Shown: positions 37,305 to 45,678 of the stretch, piece by piece
Layout: each line of letters opens with the position of its first letter
How positions within the stretch are numbered: position 1 is the stretch's first letter
NCBI RefSeq assembly: GCF_001269885.1
Contig: NZ_LHVH01000023.1
Coordinates: 62,001-126,000 of the forward strand
Length of the DNA stretch: 64,000 nt
Direction of reading: 5' to 3'
Source: Pseudomonas kilonensis
Lineage (GTDB): Bacteria > Pseudomonadota > Gammaproteobacteria > Pseudomonadales > Pseudomonadaceae
Made by a program: the position numbers and the translations under genes
The notes under the pieces: model-generated
The model's database searches: none
What the model saw: only the letters and a program-made list of their open reading frames with translations
Told to the model about the DNA's origin: nothing

Positions 37305-37344
37305 TAATAATGCTTGGCTGGCTGCGCAGTACGGTTGAGTTCAT
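37279..37344 (-). CDS. Leader peptide of the threonine dehydratase attenuator
   Basis: A 21-codon ORF, starting ATG at 37344 and ending TAG at 37281-37279. Residues 11-16 are SIITAI, with consecutive ATT ATT ACC GCC ATT codons, and a further Thr, Val and two Leu occur. The Ile/Thr codons overlap segment 1 of the alternative pairing, so a ribosome stalled there would free segment 2 to form the antiterminator. Low isoleucyl-tRNA would thus raise dehydratase expression, comparable to ilv and thr leaders of enterics. The ribosome site is weak. Interpretation is from sequence only. Confidence 0.7.
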   Translation of the reverse strand: MNSTVLRSQPSIITAIPYLAG

Positions 37345-37389
37345 GCCTGGAAATTAGCGGTGTGTTGGCGGCAAGTCAATGGCAAATAT

Positions 37390-37508
37390 GTAGGAGCTGG
37401 CGAAGCCTGCGATCTTTTGATCTTGATCTTGATCTTTCGCTTGAGATTCAAGTGTCCGGGGAAAGATCGCAGCCTCGTTGCACTCGACAGCTCCTACATG
37501 GCTCCTAC
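37390..37508. repeat. REPIN (class B)
   Basis: GTAGGAGCTGGCGAAGCCTG...GATCTTTTGATC on the left and GAAAGATCGCAGCCTCG...CGACAGCTCCTAC on the right. A second CTCCTAC follows, and the left arm has three tandem TTGATC/TTGATCT units. It lies downstream of the sugar dehydrogenase gene. Confidence 0.88.
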
Positions 37509-37516
37509 AGGTTGTG

Positions 37517-38665
37517 TCATTTGAGTCCGATTTTATACAACGCCCCGTCGTCCTCATCCGTCAGCACATACAGGTAACCATCCGGGCCCTGGCGAACATC
37601 CCGGACGCGTGCCTTGAGCTCGCCCAGCAAACGCTCTTCGTGGACGACCTTGTCGCCCTGCAATTGCAGGCGAATCAGTTCCCCGGGCACCAGCGCTCCG
37701 ATGAACACGTTGCGCTGCCAGGCCTTGAAACGATCATGGTCGTAGAACGCCATGCCGCTGAGCCCCGGTGACACCTGCCAGACGTGGTGAGGGTCAAGGC
37801 CGCCCTCGACGGTCTTGCCCTGGGCTTCGGGAATCGGGGCGCCGGAGTAGTTGATGCCATGGGTCGCCAGTGGCCAGCCGTAGTTCTTGCCGCGCTCGAT
37901 GATGTTCAATTCATCACCGCCCCTGGGCCCGTGCTCGTTTTCCCACAGCGTGCCATTCCAAGGGTTGAGGGCGGCGCCCTGGGGGTTGCGCATGCCGTAG
38001 GACCAGATCTCGGGACGGACGTCTTTCTGGCCGACGAAGGGGTTGTCGTCGGGCACCTTGCCGTCGGGGTAGATACGCACGACCTTGCCTTGCAGCTTGT
38101 CGAGGTCCTGGGCGGTGGCCCGCTCGTTGTTTTCCCCCAAGGTAATGAACAGATAGCCGTCGCGATCGAAGACCAATCGCGAGCCAAAGTGGTTGCCCGT
38201 GGACAGCTTGGGTTGCTGGCGGAAGATCACATCGAAATTCTTCAGGCTCTTGAGGTCTTCGGACAGTTGCCCGCGCCCCACGGCGGTGCCGGCCTTGCCG
38301 TCTGCGCCCGCCTCGGCATAAGACAGGTAGACGGTGCGGTCCTGCTTGAAGTCAGGCGACAGCACCACGTCCAGCAGACCGCCCTGGCCCTTGGCCCACA
38401 CTTGTGGCACGCCACTCAAGGGTGTGGACAATTGACCATCGGGGCTGACCACGCGCAGGTTGCCCGGTCGCTCCGTCACCAGCATACCCTGCTGGCCAGG
38501 CAAGAACGCGACGGACCAAGGGTGTTCCAGCCCCTTGACCACGGTGGTCACTTCCAGGGTGCCCTCCTCGCTCTTGAATGACTGGATTGGCGCGGCAGCA
38601 GCCGGCATGGCAAAGGTCAGGACAGCGCTGGCGCAACAGGCGGCCAGGAGTGTTTTACGCAACAT
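37517..38665 (-). CDS. PQQ-dependent aldose sugar dehydrogenase (YliI/Asd-like)
   Basis: A 382-residue periplasmic six-bladed beta-propeller enzyme. A signal peptide (MLRKTLLAACCASAVLTFAMPAAAA) is followed by LEHPWSVAFLP, TGNHFGSRLVFDRDGYLFITLGE (catalytic His region), NPQGAALNPWNGTLWENEHGPRGGDE and GLSGMAFYD. It oxidises aldose sugars with PQQ, passing electrons to the respiratory chain. The start at 38665 is preferred to 38671 because GAAGGA lies eight bases upstream of it. Single gene; no PQQ synthesis genes are near. Confidence 0.88.
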   Translation of the reverse strand: MLRKTLLAACCASAVLTFAMPAAAAPIQSFKSEEGTLEVTTVVKGLEHPWSVAFLPGQQGMLVTERPGNLRVVSPDGQLSTPLSGVPQVWAKGQGGLLDVVLSPDFKQDRTVYLSYAEAGADGKAGTAVGRGQLSEDLKSLKNFDVIFRQQPKLSTGNHFGSRLVFDRDGYLFITLGENNERATAQDLDKLQGKVVRIYPDGKVPDDNPFVGQKDVRPEIWSYGMRNPQGAALNPWNGTLWENEHGPRGGDELNIIERGKNYGWPLATHGINYSGAPIPEAQGKTVEGGLDPHHVWQVSPGLSGMAFYDHDRFKAWQRNVFIGALVPGELIRLQLQGDKVVHEERLLGELKARVRDVRQGPDGYLYVLTDEDDGALYKIGLK

Positions 38666-38712
38666 GCACATTTCCTTCTGCGGTGTTGAAAGAGAACAAC
38701 GGGCTCCGGCGC

Positions 38713-39054
38713 CTAGCGGTTGCCATTCTGGCTGTTCCTGGGGGGCGTGGGAGACTCGATGGTGGGACGCGGCGAACCCGACGGTTGGCCGGACCGAGGG
38801 TAGCCATTACCGATGCCGCCATTTTCCAGGGTCGGTGGGCGTGGTACAGGCACGCTCGGATTGTCATGAATCGTCGGCACGTTGGGCCGCGTGCCCTGCA
38901 TGCTGTTGGGATTGGCCCGCCGTGTCGGGCTGTTATAGGGATTGTTGTTGCCCGGCAGATTCTGGGCCAGGACCATAGGGCCTTCGCCCGGAGGGGTGGC
39001 CTGGGCAGCGGCGGTCAGTAATAGCGTCATGATGGCGAGTATCAGCCTGTTCAT
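38713..39054 (-). CDS. Secreted Pro/Asn-rich hypothetical protein
   Basis: A 113-residue protein with a signal peptide (MNRLILAIMTLLLTAAAQA, likely cleaved after A-Q-A). The mature part is low-complexity, rich in Pro, Asn, Gly and Arg (GNNNPYNSPTRRANPNS, PRPPTLENGGIGNGYP). No domain recognised, and it is probably disordered in the periplasm. The start at 39054 has AGAGGTG upstream and gives the signal peptide; the longer frame to 39237 runs into a REPIN. It lies 47 bases upstream of the sugar dehydrogenase gene on the same strand and may be co-transcribed. Confidence 0.7.
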   Translation of the reverse strand: MNRLILAIMTLLLTAAAQATPPGEGPMVLAQNLPGNNNPYNSPTRRANPNSMQGTRPNVPTIHDNPSVPVPRPPTLENGGIGNGYPRSGQPSGSPRPTIESPTPPRNSQNGNR

Positions 39055-39159
39055 TCGGACACCTCTTGAGTTCAGGCATATCGAAAGCACGCTACGCCGC
39101 AGGTTCGCCATTGTTAAGCGAAATGTCCCGGTGAAGATGTAACCAAGAGTCTCCGCCCC

Positions 39160-39246
39160 CTGTGGGAGCGAGCTTGCTCGCGATGGCGGTGGGTCAGCTT
39201 GCATCAATAGCGCCTGTACCGTTGCCATCGCGAGCAAGCTCGCACA
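39160..39246. repeat. REPIN (class A), right arm cut short
   Basis: CTGTGGGAGCGAGCTTGCTC on the left and GCGAGCAAGCTCGC on the right. The right arm then changes to ACAATGG instead of TCCCACAG. It ends only 66 bases before the Ku start and should form part of its leader or promoter area. Confidence 0.85.
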
Positions 39247-39311
39247 ATGGAAACTTTTCCCAAGGCGCGAAGGTCACCAGAAAGACATTCACCGGCAAGG
39301 ACAACACCACC

Positions 39312-40202
39312 ATGGCACGGGCAATCTGGAAAGGCGCAATCAGTTTCGGACTGGTCCACATTCCTGTCGCGCTGGTGTCGGCCACCTCTTCCCAGGGCGT
39401 GGATTTTGACTGGCTGGACAAGCGCAGCATGGACCCGGTGGGCTACAAGCGGGTCAACAAGGCCACGGGCAAGGAAGTGACCAAGGACGACATCGTCAAG
39501 GGCGTCCAGTACCAGAAAGGCCAGTACGTGCTGCTCAGCGAAGAGGAAATTCGCTCCGCCCACCCCAAGTCCACCCAGACCATCGATATCTTTGCCTTTG
39601 TCGACAGCGAGAAGATCCCGTTGCAAAACATCGACACGCCCTACTTTCTCGCCCCCGACAAACGCGGGGGCAAAGTCTATGCCCTGCTGCGCGAAACCCT
39701 GGTCAAGACCCACAAGGTCGCCCTGGCCCACGTCGTGCTGCATACCCGCCAGCACCTGGCGGCGCTCATGCCCCTTGAATCGGCGCTGGTACTGGTGATG
39801 CTGCGCTGGCCCGCGGAGGTGCGTGACCTTGATGTCCTGGAGTTGGGCGACGAGGTGACGAACCCGACCCTGGCCAAGGGCGAGCTGGAAATGGCCAAGC
39901 GTCTCGTGGCAGACATGAGCGCCGACTGGGAGCCGCAAGAATACCGGGACAGTTTCGAAGACAAAATCATGGAACTGGTGGAGAAAAAGGCCAATGAAGG
40001 CCGTCTCGAAGCGGTGGAGACCGACCCGGGCGAAGAACAACGCAAGACCGCCGATGTCATCGACCTTACCGAGTTGCTCAAGCGCAGCCTGGGCAGCAAG
40101 GGCAAGGTCACCGACAAATCCGCCGGGAAGGCCCCGGCAAAACCTGCGAAAACCGGCAAATCCGCGCCTGCCAAAAAAGCCACCAAGGCCTCCCGGGGGT
40201 AA
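39312..40202 (+). CDS. ku: DNA end-binding protein Ku
   Basis: A 296-residue bacterial Ku, which binds double-strand ends as a homodimer and recruits LigD in non-homologous end joining. It begins MARAIWKGAISFGLVHIPVAL, the hallmark start, and contains the Ku core to about residue 250 (TPYFLAPDKRGGKVYALLRE and ALVLVMLRWPAEVRDLD). A basic Lys/Ala-rich tail follows (KAPAKPAKTGKSAPAKKATKA), typical of Pseudomonas Ku. No ligD is in the window. The start at 39312 gives the hallmark N-terminus; a longer frame from 39162 runs through the REPIN. The same frame stays open-looking after the stop (see next entry). Confidence 0.95.
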   Translation: MARAIWKGAISFGLVHIPVALVSATSSQGVDFDWLDKRSMDPVGYKRVNKATGKEVTKDDIVKGVQYQKGQYVLLSEEEIRSAHPKSTQTIDIFAFVDSEKIPLQNIDTPYFLAPDKRGGKVYALLRETLVKTHKVALAHVVLHTRQHLAALMPLESALVLVMLRWPAEVRDLDVLELGDEVTNPTLAKGELEMAKRLVADMSADWEPQEYRDSFEDKIMELVEKKANEGRLEAVETDPGEEQRKTADVIDLTELLKRSLGSKGKVTDKSAGKAPAKPAKTGKSAPAKKATKASRG

Positions 40203-40331
40203 ATCCTGGCGTGTGCCGCGCTGGAACGGGCCAAGGGCTCGGGCGCCAACCCTTGGGAAGGCTACAACCACCGCCAGCGGATCACCGCCAGTATGTGGGA
40301 GCAATTGGACGCGCAAAAACCCAACGACTGA
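40203..40331 (+). pseudogene. In-frame coding-like tail after the Ku stop (gene remnant)
   Basis: The 42 codons following the Ku TAA in the same frame read ILACAALERAKGSGANPWEG and then YNHRQRITASMWEQLDAQKP, ND and TGA. The composition is protein-like (Trp, Glu, Lys, no rare pattern), without a plausible start or ribosome site. It may be the surviving 3' end of a neighbouring gene fused by deletion, or a read-through extension of Ku. I do not recognise the family. Confidence 0.4.
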
Positions 40332-40344
40332 ACACGCGTAGGAC

Positions 40345-40446
40345 GTAGGAGCTGTCGAGTGCAACGAGGCTGCGATCTTTCCACAAACAATTGAGTCCAG
40401 AGCGAAAGATCAAGATCAAAAGATCGCAGGCTTCGCCAGCTCCTAC
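40345..40446. repeat. REPIN (class B)
   Basis: GTAGGAGCTGTCGAGTGCAA...GATCTTTCC on the left and GAAAGATC...AAAGATCGCAGG...GCTCCTAC on the right. It is nearly identical to the copy at 5795, including the central ATTGAGTCCAGAGCGAAAGA. It lies between the convergent ku and lpxO-like genes. Confidence 0.9.
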
Positions 40447-40464
40447 GGGGGATGACGCCTCGGT

Positions 40465-41364
40465 TCAGATCCAGACAAAGATCGCCAGCAAACCACCAAA
40501 AAAAGCCCACTTCTGCAGGTAATACAGCGTGCGGTTGCGTTTCTTCAGGGCCTTGCCTTGCAAGCGTATCTTGTAGAGCCTGGAGAACGCTCGGTTCAGG
40601 CCGCCCGTCCTGTCACCGGCGTCATTGGGCGCACCGGCCGCCGCCATCACAGTGCGGCTGAACCAGCGGTTGAACGCGCTGGCCCAGCGAAATTTCATGG
40701 GCCGCTCCACGTCGCAGAACAGGATGATGCGGTTATGGTCGGTGGTGTTCTGGGCGTAATGAATAAACGTTTCGTCGAAGATCACCGCCTCGCCATCGCG
40801 CCAATGATAAGGCTCGCCATCGACATTGATGTAGCAACCGGCATCGTTGGGCGTTTCCAGGCCCAGGTGATACCGATAGGACCCGGCATATGGGTCGCGG
40901 TGCCGGACCAACTTCGAGCCCGGCGGCAACTCGGCGAACATCGCCGCCTTGATCGAACCGATGCTCTGCACCAGTTCGGTGGTGCGTGGGCACAGTTTCA
41001 TGGCCGAGGGATGGCTGTCGCCGTACCACTTCAGGTAGAAACGCTTCCAACCGGTCTTGAAGAACGAGTTGAAGCCCACGTCGTCGTATTGATTGGAACG
41101 CTTGATCTCCCCTGCGTGCAGCAGGTTCTGGCCTTCGGCCCGGATCTCTTCCCAGTGGGCCTGCAACGGGCTCAGGTCCGGGAACTGCGCCGGGCTCAGG
41201 AACGGCCTGTTGGGCAGTTTCGAGCACAGGTAAAGCAGGCAATTGATCGGTGCGAGAAAAGACGAATGATCGCTCAACTGGCGGCCGATCTTATGCCGCA
41301 CCCGCCCGCGCAGATGAACGTAGCCAATGGAGAAAATGTAAATCGCAACAATGATGAGCTTCAC
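40465..41364 (-). CDS. lpxO: Aspartyl/asparaginyl beta-hydroxylase family, LpxO-like lipid A hydroxylase
   Basis: A 299-residue protein with an N-terminal membrane helix (KLIIVAIYIFSIGYVHLRGR) and a C-terminal one (YYLQKWAFFGGLLAIFVW). Between them lies an Fe(II)/2-oxoglutarate dioxygenase domain with the metal motif RHRDPYAGS and the distal His in DETFIHYAQN, and RIILFCDVERP. It matches recalled P. aeruginosa LpxO, which 2-hydroxylates lipid A acyl chains at the inner membrane. I chose the GTG at 41364, giving the known N-terminus; a frame from 41415 adds 17 residues. Single gene. Which of the two Pseudomonas LpxO paralogues it is cannot be said. Confidence 0.85.
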   Translation of the reverse strand: MKLIIVAIYIFSIGYVHLRGRVRHKIGRQLSDHSSFLAPINCLLYLCSKLPNRPFLSPAQFPDLSPLQAHWEEIRAEGQNLLHAGEIKRSNQYDDVGFNSFFKTGWKRFYLKWYGDSHPSAMKLCPRTTELVQSIGSIKAAMFAELPPGSKLVRHRDPYAGSYRYHLGLETPNDAGCYINVDGEPYHWRDGEAVIFDETFIHYAQNTTDHNRIILFCDVERPMKFRWASAFNRWFSRTVMAAAGAPNDAGDRTGGLNRAFSRLYKIRLQGKALKKRNRTLYYLQKWAFFGGLLAIFVWI

Positions 41365-41770
41365 GGAAACCGTCACAATGCAGGAGTGAACAGGTTGCTT
41401 TCCCGGGCCAGCCAAGCGGCAAGGGAGGTAGCATCGAGCGAGATGGCATTCTAGCCACAGTTTGTAACCGAAAGTTATCCTTCAATTGTGAAAAACTGTC
41501 TTGCCCAGGCAATCCCCTATCGTTTATGCGGCCAGATCAGTACAATCGCCGCCAACTATTACTACGCGCCCCCTTTGGCCGATACCGCAAACCACGGCTT
41601 CGGCGCACGTCTACCGGGCCAGGCGCTCCGTATGCTGCTGTCCTCTTATGCCGGATGGACCCTTGCGCTTGCGACCGCGACGCCTTTGGGCGGTCGGGAC
41701 GTGCGCAAACAGGTACTGAACAGGTACTGCCGCACCCTTAGCTACTCTGAATGTTCCGCAGGATAAACCT
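41365..41770. other. Intergenic region upstream of ybiT
   Basis: 406 bases between the divergent lpxO-like and ybiT genes. TACAATCGCCGCC at 41541-41553 looks like a -10 box and start region; the identical 13-mer occurs before pnuC at 52834. A direct repeat AACAGGTACTG occurs at about 41708-41728. Overlapping ORFs in three frames here have no ribosome site or family signature, so I call no gene. Confidence 0.5.
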
Positions 41771-43360
41771 TTGATCTCTACAGCTAACATCACGATGCAG
41801 TTCGGCGCCAAGCCACTGTTCGAAAACGTCTCTGTCAAATTCGGCGCGGGCAACCGCTACGGTCTGATCGGCGCCAACGGTTGCGGCAAGTCGACCTTCA
41901 TGAAAATCCTCGGCGGCGACCTCGAGCCGTCTGGCGGCCAGGTCATGCTCGAGCCGAACGTGCGCTTGGGTAAACTGCGCCAGGACCAGTTCGCCTACGA
42001 AGAATTCACCGTGATCGACACCGTGATCATGGGTCACGAAGAGCTGTGGAAGGTCAAGGCTGAGCGCGATCGCATCTATTCGCTGCCGGAAATGACCGAA
42101 GAAGACGGCATGGCCGTGGCCGAGCTGGAAACCGAATTTGCCGAGATGGACGGCTACACGGCCGAATCCCGTGCCGGTGAACTGCTGCTGGGCCTGGGGA
42201 TTGGCATCGAGCAGCATTTCGGCCCGATGAGCGAAGTGTCGCCAGGCTGGAAACTGCGTGTGCTGCTGGCCCAGGCGCTGTTCTCCGACCCGGAAGTGCT
42301 GCTGCTCGACGAACCGACCAACCACCTGGATATCAACACCATCCGCTGGCTGGAAAACGTGCTGACCCAGCGTTCGAGCCTGATGATCATCATCTCCCAC
42401 GACCGTCACTTCCTGAACAGTGTCTGCACCCACATGGCGGACCTGGACTACGGCGAGCTGCGCCTGTTCCCGGGCAACTACGACGAGTACATGACCGTGG
42501 CGACCCAGTCCCGGGAGCAATTGCTGTCGGACAACGCCAAGAAGAAAGCGCAGATTTCCGAGCTGCAATCGTTCGTCAGCCGCTTCTCGGCCAACGCCTC
42601 GAAAGCCAAGCAGGCCACCTCCCGCGCCAAGCAGATCGACAAGATCCAACTGGCCGAGGTCAAGCCATCGAGCCGCGTCAGCCCGTTCATTCGCTTCGAG
42701 CAGACCAAGAAACTGCACCGCCAGGCGGTCATTGTCGAGCGCATGGCCAAGGGTTTTGACGGCAAACCGCTGTTCAAGGACTTCAGCTTCACCGTCGAAG
42801 CCGGTGAGCGCGTGGCGATCATTGGCCCGAACGGTATCGGCAAGACCACCTTGCTGCGCACCCTGGTCAATGAACTGGAACCCGATGCCGGTACCGTGAA
42901 ATGGACCGACGCCGCGGAACTGGGCTACTACGCCCAGGACCATGCCCATGACTTCGAAGACGACGTCAACCTGTTCGACTGGATGGGCCAATGGACCCAG
43001 GGCGGCGAACAACTGGTTCGTGGCACCTTGGGCCGCATGCTGTTTTCCAACGACGAGATCCTCAAGTCGGTCAAGGTCATTTCCGGTGGTGAGCAAGGCC
43101 GCATGCTGTTCGGCAAGCTGATCCTGCAAAAGCCGAACGTGCTGGTGATGGACGAACCGACCAACCACTTGGACATGGAATCGATCGAAGCGCTGAACCT
43201 GGCACTGGAAAACTACCCGGGCACGCTGATCTTCGTCAGCCATGACCGTGAGTTCGTCTCGTCCCTGGCTACCCGCATCATCGAGCTGAGCGCCGATGGC
43301 GTGGTCGACTTCAGCGGCACCTATGACGACTACCTGCGCAGCCAGGGTGTGGTGTTCTAA
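41771..43360 (+). CDS. ybiT: ABC-F family ATPase YbiT
   Basis: A 529-residue soluble protein with two ABC ATPase domains and no membrane helices. Walker A motifs are GANGCGKST and GPNGIGKTT. The signatures are degenerate, and both Walker B motifs end in LLLDEPTNHLD/LVMDEPTNHLD. The linker SFVSRFSANASKAKQATSRAKQIDKI is the ABC-F P-site tRNA interaction motif. Nearly collinear with E. coli YbiT over its whole length. ABC-F proteins act on ribosomes stalled or paused in translation. The start is a TTG (41771) with AGGA upstream, and no in-frame ATG gives the conserved ISTANITMQFG beginning. A strong terminator follows. Confidence 0.93.
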   Translation: MISTANITMQFGAKPLFENVSVKFGAGNRYGLIGANGCGKSTFMKILGGDLEPSGGQVMLEPNVRLGKLRQDQFAYEEFTVIDTVIMGHEELWKVKAERDRIYSLPEMTEEDGMAVAELETEFAEMDGYTAESRAGELLLGLGIGIEQHFGPMSEVSPGWKLRVLLAQALFSDPEVLLLDEPTNHLDINTIRWLENVLTQRSSLMIIISHDRHFLNSVCTHMADLDYGELRLFPGNYDEYMTVATQSREQLLSDNAKKKAQISELQSFVSRFSANASKAKQATSRAKQIDKIQLAEVKPSSRVSPFIRFEQTKKLHRQAVIVERMAKGFDGKPLFKDFSFTVEAGERVAIIGPNGIGKTTLLRTLVNELEPDAGTVKWTDAAELGYYAQDHAHDFEDDVNLFDWMGQWTQGGEQLVRGTLGRMLFSNDEILKSVKVISGGEQGRMLFGKLILQKPNVLVMDEPTNHLDMESIEALNLALENYPGTLIFVSHDREFVSSLATRIIELSADGVVDFSGTYDDYLRSQGVVF

Positions 43361-43390
43361 GGACGGCCCTCGGCTGTTTGCTGCAAAAGC

Positions 43391-43421
43391 AAAGCCCTGT
43401 CCACTGTGACAGGGCTTTTTT
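43391..43421 (+). terminator. Rho-independent terminator of ybiT
   Basis: Stem AAAGCCCTGTC/GACAGGGCTTT with a six-base loop and a T run, 30 bases after the ybiT stop. The A/T flanks on both sides could let it work in either direction. Confidence 0.93.
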
Positions 43422-43440
43422 GTATCCCAAGGGTAAAAAC

Positions 43441-43470
43441 CTGTGGGAGCGAGCTTGCTCGCGATGGCGG
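43441..43470. repeat. Single REP (class A)
   Basis: CTGTGGGAGCGAGCTTGCTC GCGATGGCGG without an inverted partner. Two further solitary copies in the same orientation occur at 43832-43860 and 43903-43930. Confidence 0.85.
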
Positions 43471-43503
43471 CCTGACAGTTGGCCCGGGGTTTGTTGACTG
43501 GGT

Positions 43504-43810
43504 ACATATCCATTGCTGCGGTAACGGCGGCTTATGGTTCCGCCCCTACGGCGGGTCACTTTTGGAAGAGCGCCAAAAGTAACCAAAAGCGCTTTGCCCC
43601 ACCACTCGGCACCTCGCCCAGGCTCGGTGTGCCCTCACTCCGGCATTGCTCCGTGGGCCCGCCGCGAAGGGCCATCCATGGCCCAGCGCGGCTATCCCGG
43701 CATCCATGCCGGGATGCCCACTCCACAATGCCTGCGTTCGGCCAGCGTGGTTAACGGGGCGCCGAGATCAACGTCCACCGCGAGGCGGCCTAACAGCCGA
43801 CCTGGTTCTT
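43504..43810 (+). repeat. Long dispersed repeat, copy 1
   Basis: About 300 bases beginning ATATCCATTGCTGCGGTAAC and including GGCGGGTCACTTTTGGAAGA, a CTTTTGG/CCAAAAG hairpin, GGGCCATCCATGGCCC and CCGGCATCCATGCCGGG palindromes, and a GTTAACGGGGCG edge. The same sequence recurs at 45315 (direct) and 45874-46196 (inverted). Homology of copies 1 and 3 continues beyond GGGGCG to CCGACCTGGTTCTT. Open frames in it are by-products of the GC-rich palindromes. It is one of the non-coding blocks filling the 698-base gap between ybiT and the MFS gene. Confidence 0.88.
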
Positions 43811-43831
43811 GCGGTCGTACACCCGTCAGCT

Positions 43832-43930
43832 CTGTGGGAGCAAAGCTTGCTCGCGAAGGCGGCCTTACGGCCGACCTGTTTCTCCCTGGTGAACCCAATC
43901 CCTTGTGGGAGCGAGCTTGCTCGCGAAGGG
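43832..43930. repeat. Two solitary REPs (class A) in tandem orientation
   Basis: CTGTGGGAGCAAAGCTTGCT at 43832 and TGTGGGAGCGAGCTTGCTCG at 43903, both followed by CGCGAAGG. They face the same way, unlike a REPIN, and lie just upstream of the MFS gene. Confidence 0.8.
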
Positions 43931-44058
43931 GCCGGTGCATACAACCTCAATTGAAACTGCACATCCGGGTCCCCAAGCACATTTAGTTAGCCTGCTTTCT
44001 TTTATCCCCTCCTCGCGCCATGATGAAACTCTCTTACCGCTGCCCGCGAACGAGCCCT

Positions 44059-45252
44059 ATGCCCACGCCCTCACCTGCCTCCAGTTCCCTGTCGATCACC
44101 CTGCAGATCGTCTCCATCGTTTTCTACACCTTCATCGCCTTTCTTTGCATCGGCCTGCCGATTGCCGTGTTGCCCGGGTATGTCCACGAACAGCTGGGTT
44201 TCAGCGCGGTGGTGGCCGGGTTGACCATCGGTTCACAGTACCTGGCGACCCTGCTCAGCCGCCCCATGGCCGGGCGACTGTCGGACAGCGTTGGCACCAA
44301 GCGGGCAATCGTCTACGGGCTGTCGGGAATTGTGCTCAGCGGCGTGCTGACGTTGATCTCGACCTTGCTGCAAAGCTTTCCCCTGCCCAGCCTGCTGATC
44401 CTGATTTCCGGTCGTCTGCTGCTCGGCGTGGCCCAAGGGCTGATTGGCGTGGGTACCATCAGTTGGTGCATGGGCCAGGTGGGTGTGGAGCACACGGCCC
44501 GCTCGATTTCCTGGAATGGCATCGCCTCGTACGGGGCCATTGCCATTGGCGCCCCATTGGGGGTGGTGATGGTCGGTGAACTGGGTTTCGCCAGCCTGGG
44601 CGTTGCCTTGTCGTTGCTGGCGGGCGCTGCGCTGTTGATGATTCGCAACAAGCCGTCGGTGCCGGTCATTCGCGGCGAGCGCTTGCCTTTCTGGGCGGTG
44701 TTTGGGCGCATTGCGCCGTACGGGGCGGGCCTGAGCCTGGCGTCGATCGGCTACGGCACGCTCACCACGTTCATCACCTTGTTTTATGTCAGTCGCGGCT
44801 GGACCGGCGCGGCCTGGTGCCTGACGGTCTTCGGTATCTGCTTCATCCTGGCGCGGTTGTTGTTCATTTCCAGCATCGCCCGCTTCGGTGGCTTCAACTC
44901 GGCCATTGCCTGCATGAGCATCGAAACCCTCGGTCTGGTATTGCTGTGGCTGGCACCGTCCACCCCGTTCGCCCTGGTCGGTGCCGGGCTGGCCGGCTTC
45001 GGGCTGTCGCTGGTATACCCGGCGCTGGGGGTCGAGGCCATCAAGCAGGTGCCGAACACCAGTCGGGGTGCTGGTTTGAGCGCTTATGCGGTGTTCTTTG
45101 ACCTGGCGCTGGCGATTGCCGGTCCGCTGATGGGGGCGGTGGCGTTGAACATGGGTTATTCGTCGATTTTCTTCTGTGCTGCCTTGTTGTCCGTCACTGG
45201 ACTGGGCCTGACTCTGCTGCTGCGTCGCCGAGCCATAAGCGCACCTTATTGA
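44059..45252 (+). CDS. yhhS: MFS transporter, YhhS-like
   Basis: A major facilitator protein of about 397 residues with twelve predicted helices. It is collinear with E. coli YhhS: LQIVSIVFYTFIAFLCIGLPIAVLPGYVH, the MFS loop 2-3 motif RPMAGRLSDSVGTKRA, SWNGIASYGAIAIGAPLGV and GAGLAGFGLSLVYPALGVEAIK. YhhS-type carriers are drug or sugar-phosphonate exporters; the substrate here is unknown. I prefer the ATG at 44059, which gives the usual short N-terminus; an ATG at 44020 would add 13 residues. The gene is flanked on both sides by copies of the long dispersed repeat. Confidence 0.85.
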   Translation: MPTPSPASSSLSITLQIVSIVFYTFIAFLCIGLPIAVLPGYVHEQLGFSAVVAGLTIGSQYLATLLSRPMAGRLSDSVGTKRAIVYGLSGIVLSGVLTLISTLLQSFPLPSLLILISGRLLLGVAQGLIGVGTISWCMGQVGVEHTARSISWNGIASYGAIAIGAPLGVVMVGELGFASLGVALSLLAGAALLMIRNKPSVPVIRGERLPFWAVFGRIAPYGAGLSLASIGYGTLTTFITLFYVSRGWTGAAWCLTVFGICFILARLLFISSIARFGGFNSAIACMSIETLGLVLLWLAPSTPFALVGAGLAGFGLSLVYPALGVEAIKQVPNTSRGAGLSAYAVFFDLALAIAGPLMGAVALNMGYSSIFFCAALLSVTGLGLTLLLRRRAISAPY

Positions 45253-45314
45253 TCGTAATACTGCTCACTGCCGTTTTTGTTTTGAGAAGGTCCGGTATTT
45301 ACTTGTTCTGGTGT

Positions 45315-45575
45315 GTATATCCGTTTCTGCGGTAACGGCCGCTTAGGGTTCCGCCCTGACGGCGGGTCACTTTTGGAAGAGCGCCAAAAGTAACCAAAAG
45401 CGCTTTGCCCCACCACTTGGCACCTCGCCTAGGCTCGGTGTGCCCGAACGAAGGCATTGCTCCGTGGGCCGCCGCGAAGGGCCATCCATGGCCCAGCGCG
45501 GCTACCTCGGCATCCATGCCGAGGTGCCCACTACGCAATGCCTGCGTTCGGCCAGCGTGGTTTAACGGGGCGTTC
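45315..45575 (+). repeat. Long dispersed repeat, copy 2
   Basis: Starts TATATCCGTTTCTGCGGTAA and follows copy 1 with about nine in ten bases the same by eye to TTTAACGGGGCG. After that point it diverges into TTCAGATCAAGATCCAAAGC and the hexanucleotide array, while copies 1 and 3 continue alike. It is in direct orientation to copy 1, bracketing the MFS gene. Confidence 0.88.
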
Positions 45576-45600
45576 AGATCAAGATCCAAAGCAACAGCAA

Positions 45601-45662
<62 letters not shown>

Positions 45663-45678
45663 CATATGCCCACATTTA

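Noticed and set aside
41488..41766. Overlapping short ORFs upstream of ybiT
   Set aside because: Three frames are open at once, without ribosome sites or recognisable protein features; probably untranslated leader.
41738..43513. A 591-codon frame antisense to ybiT
   Set aside because: Shadow frame; the sense protein is an unmistakable ABC-F ATPase.
43479..43986. Several ORFs of 60-150 codons within the long dispersed repeats
   Set aside because: They follow the palindromes, occur in several frames and in the inverted copy too, and lack ribosome sites; treated as repeat by-products.
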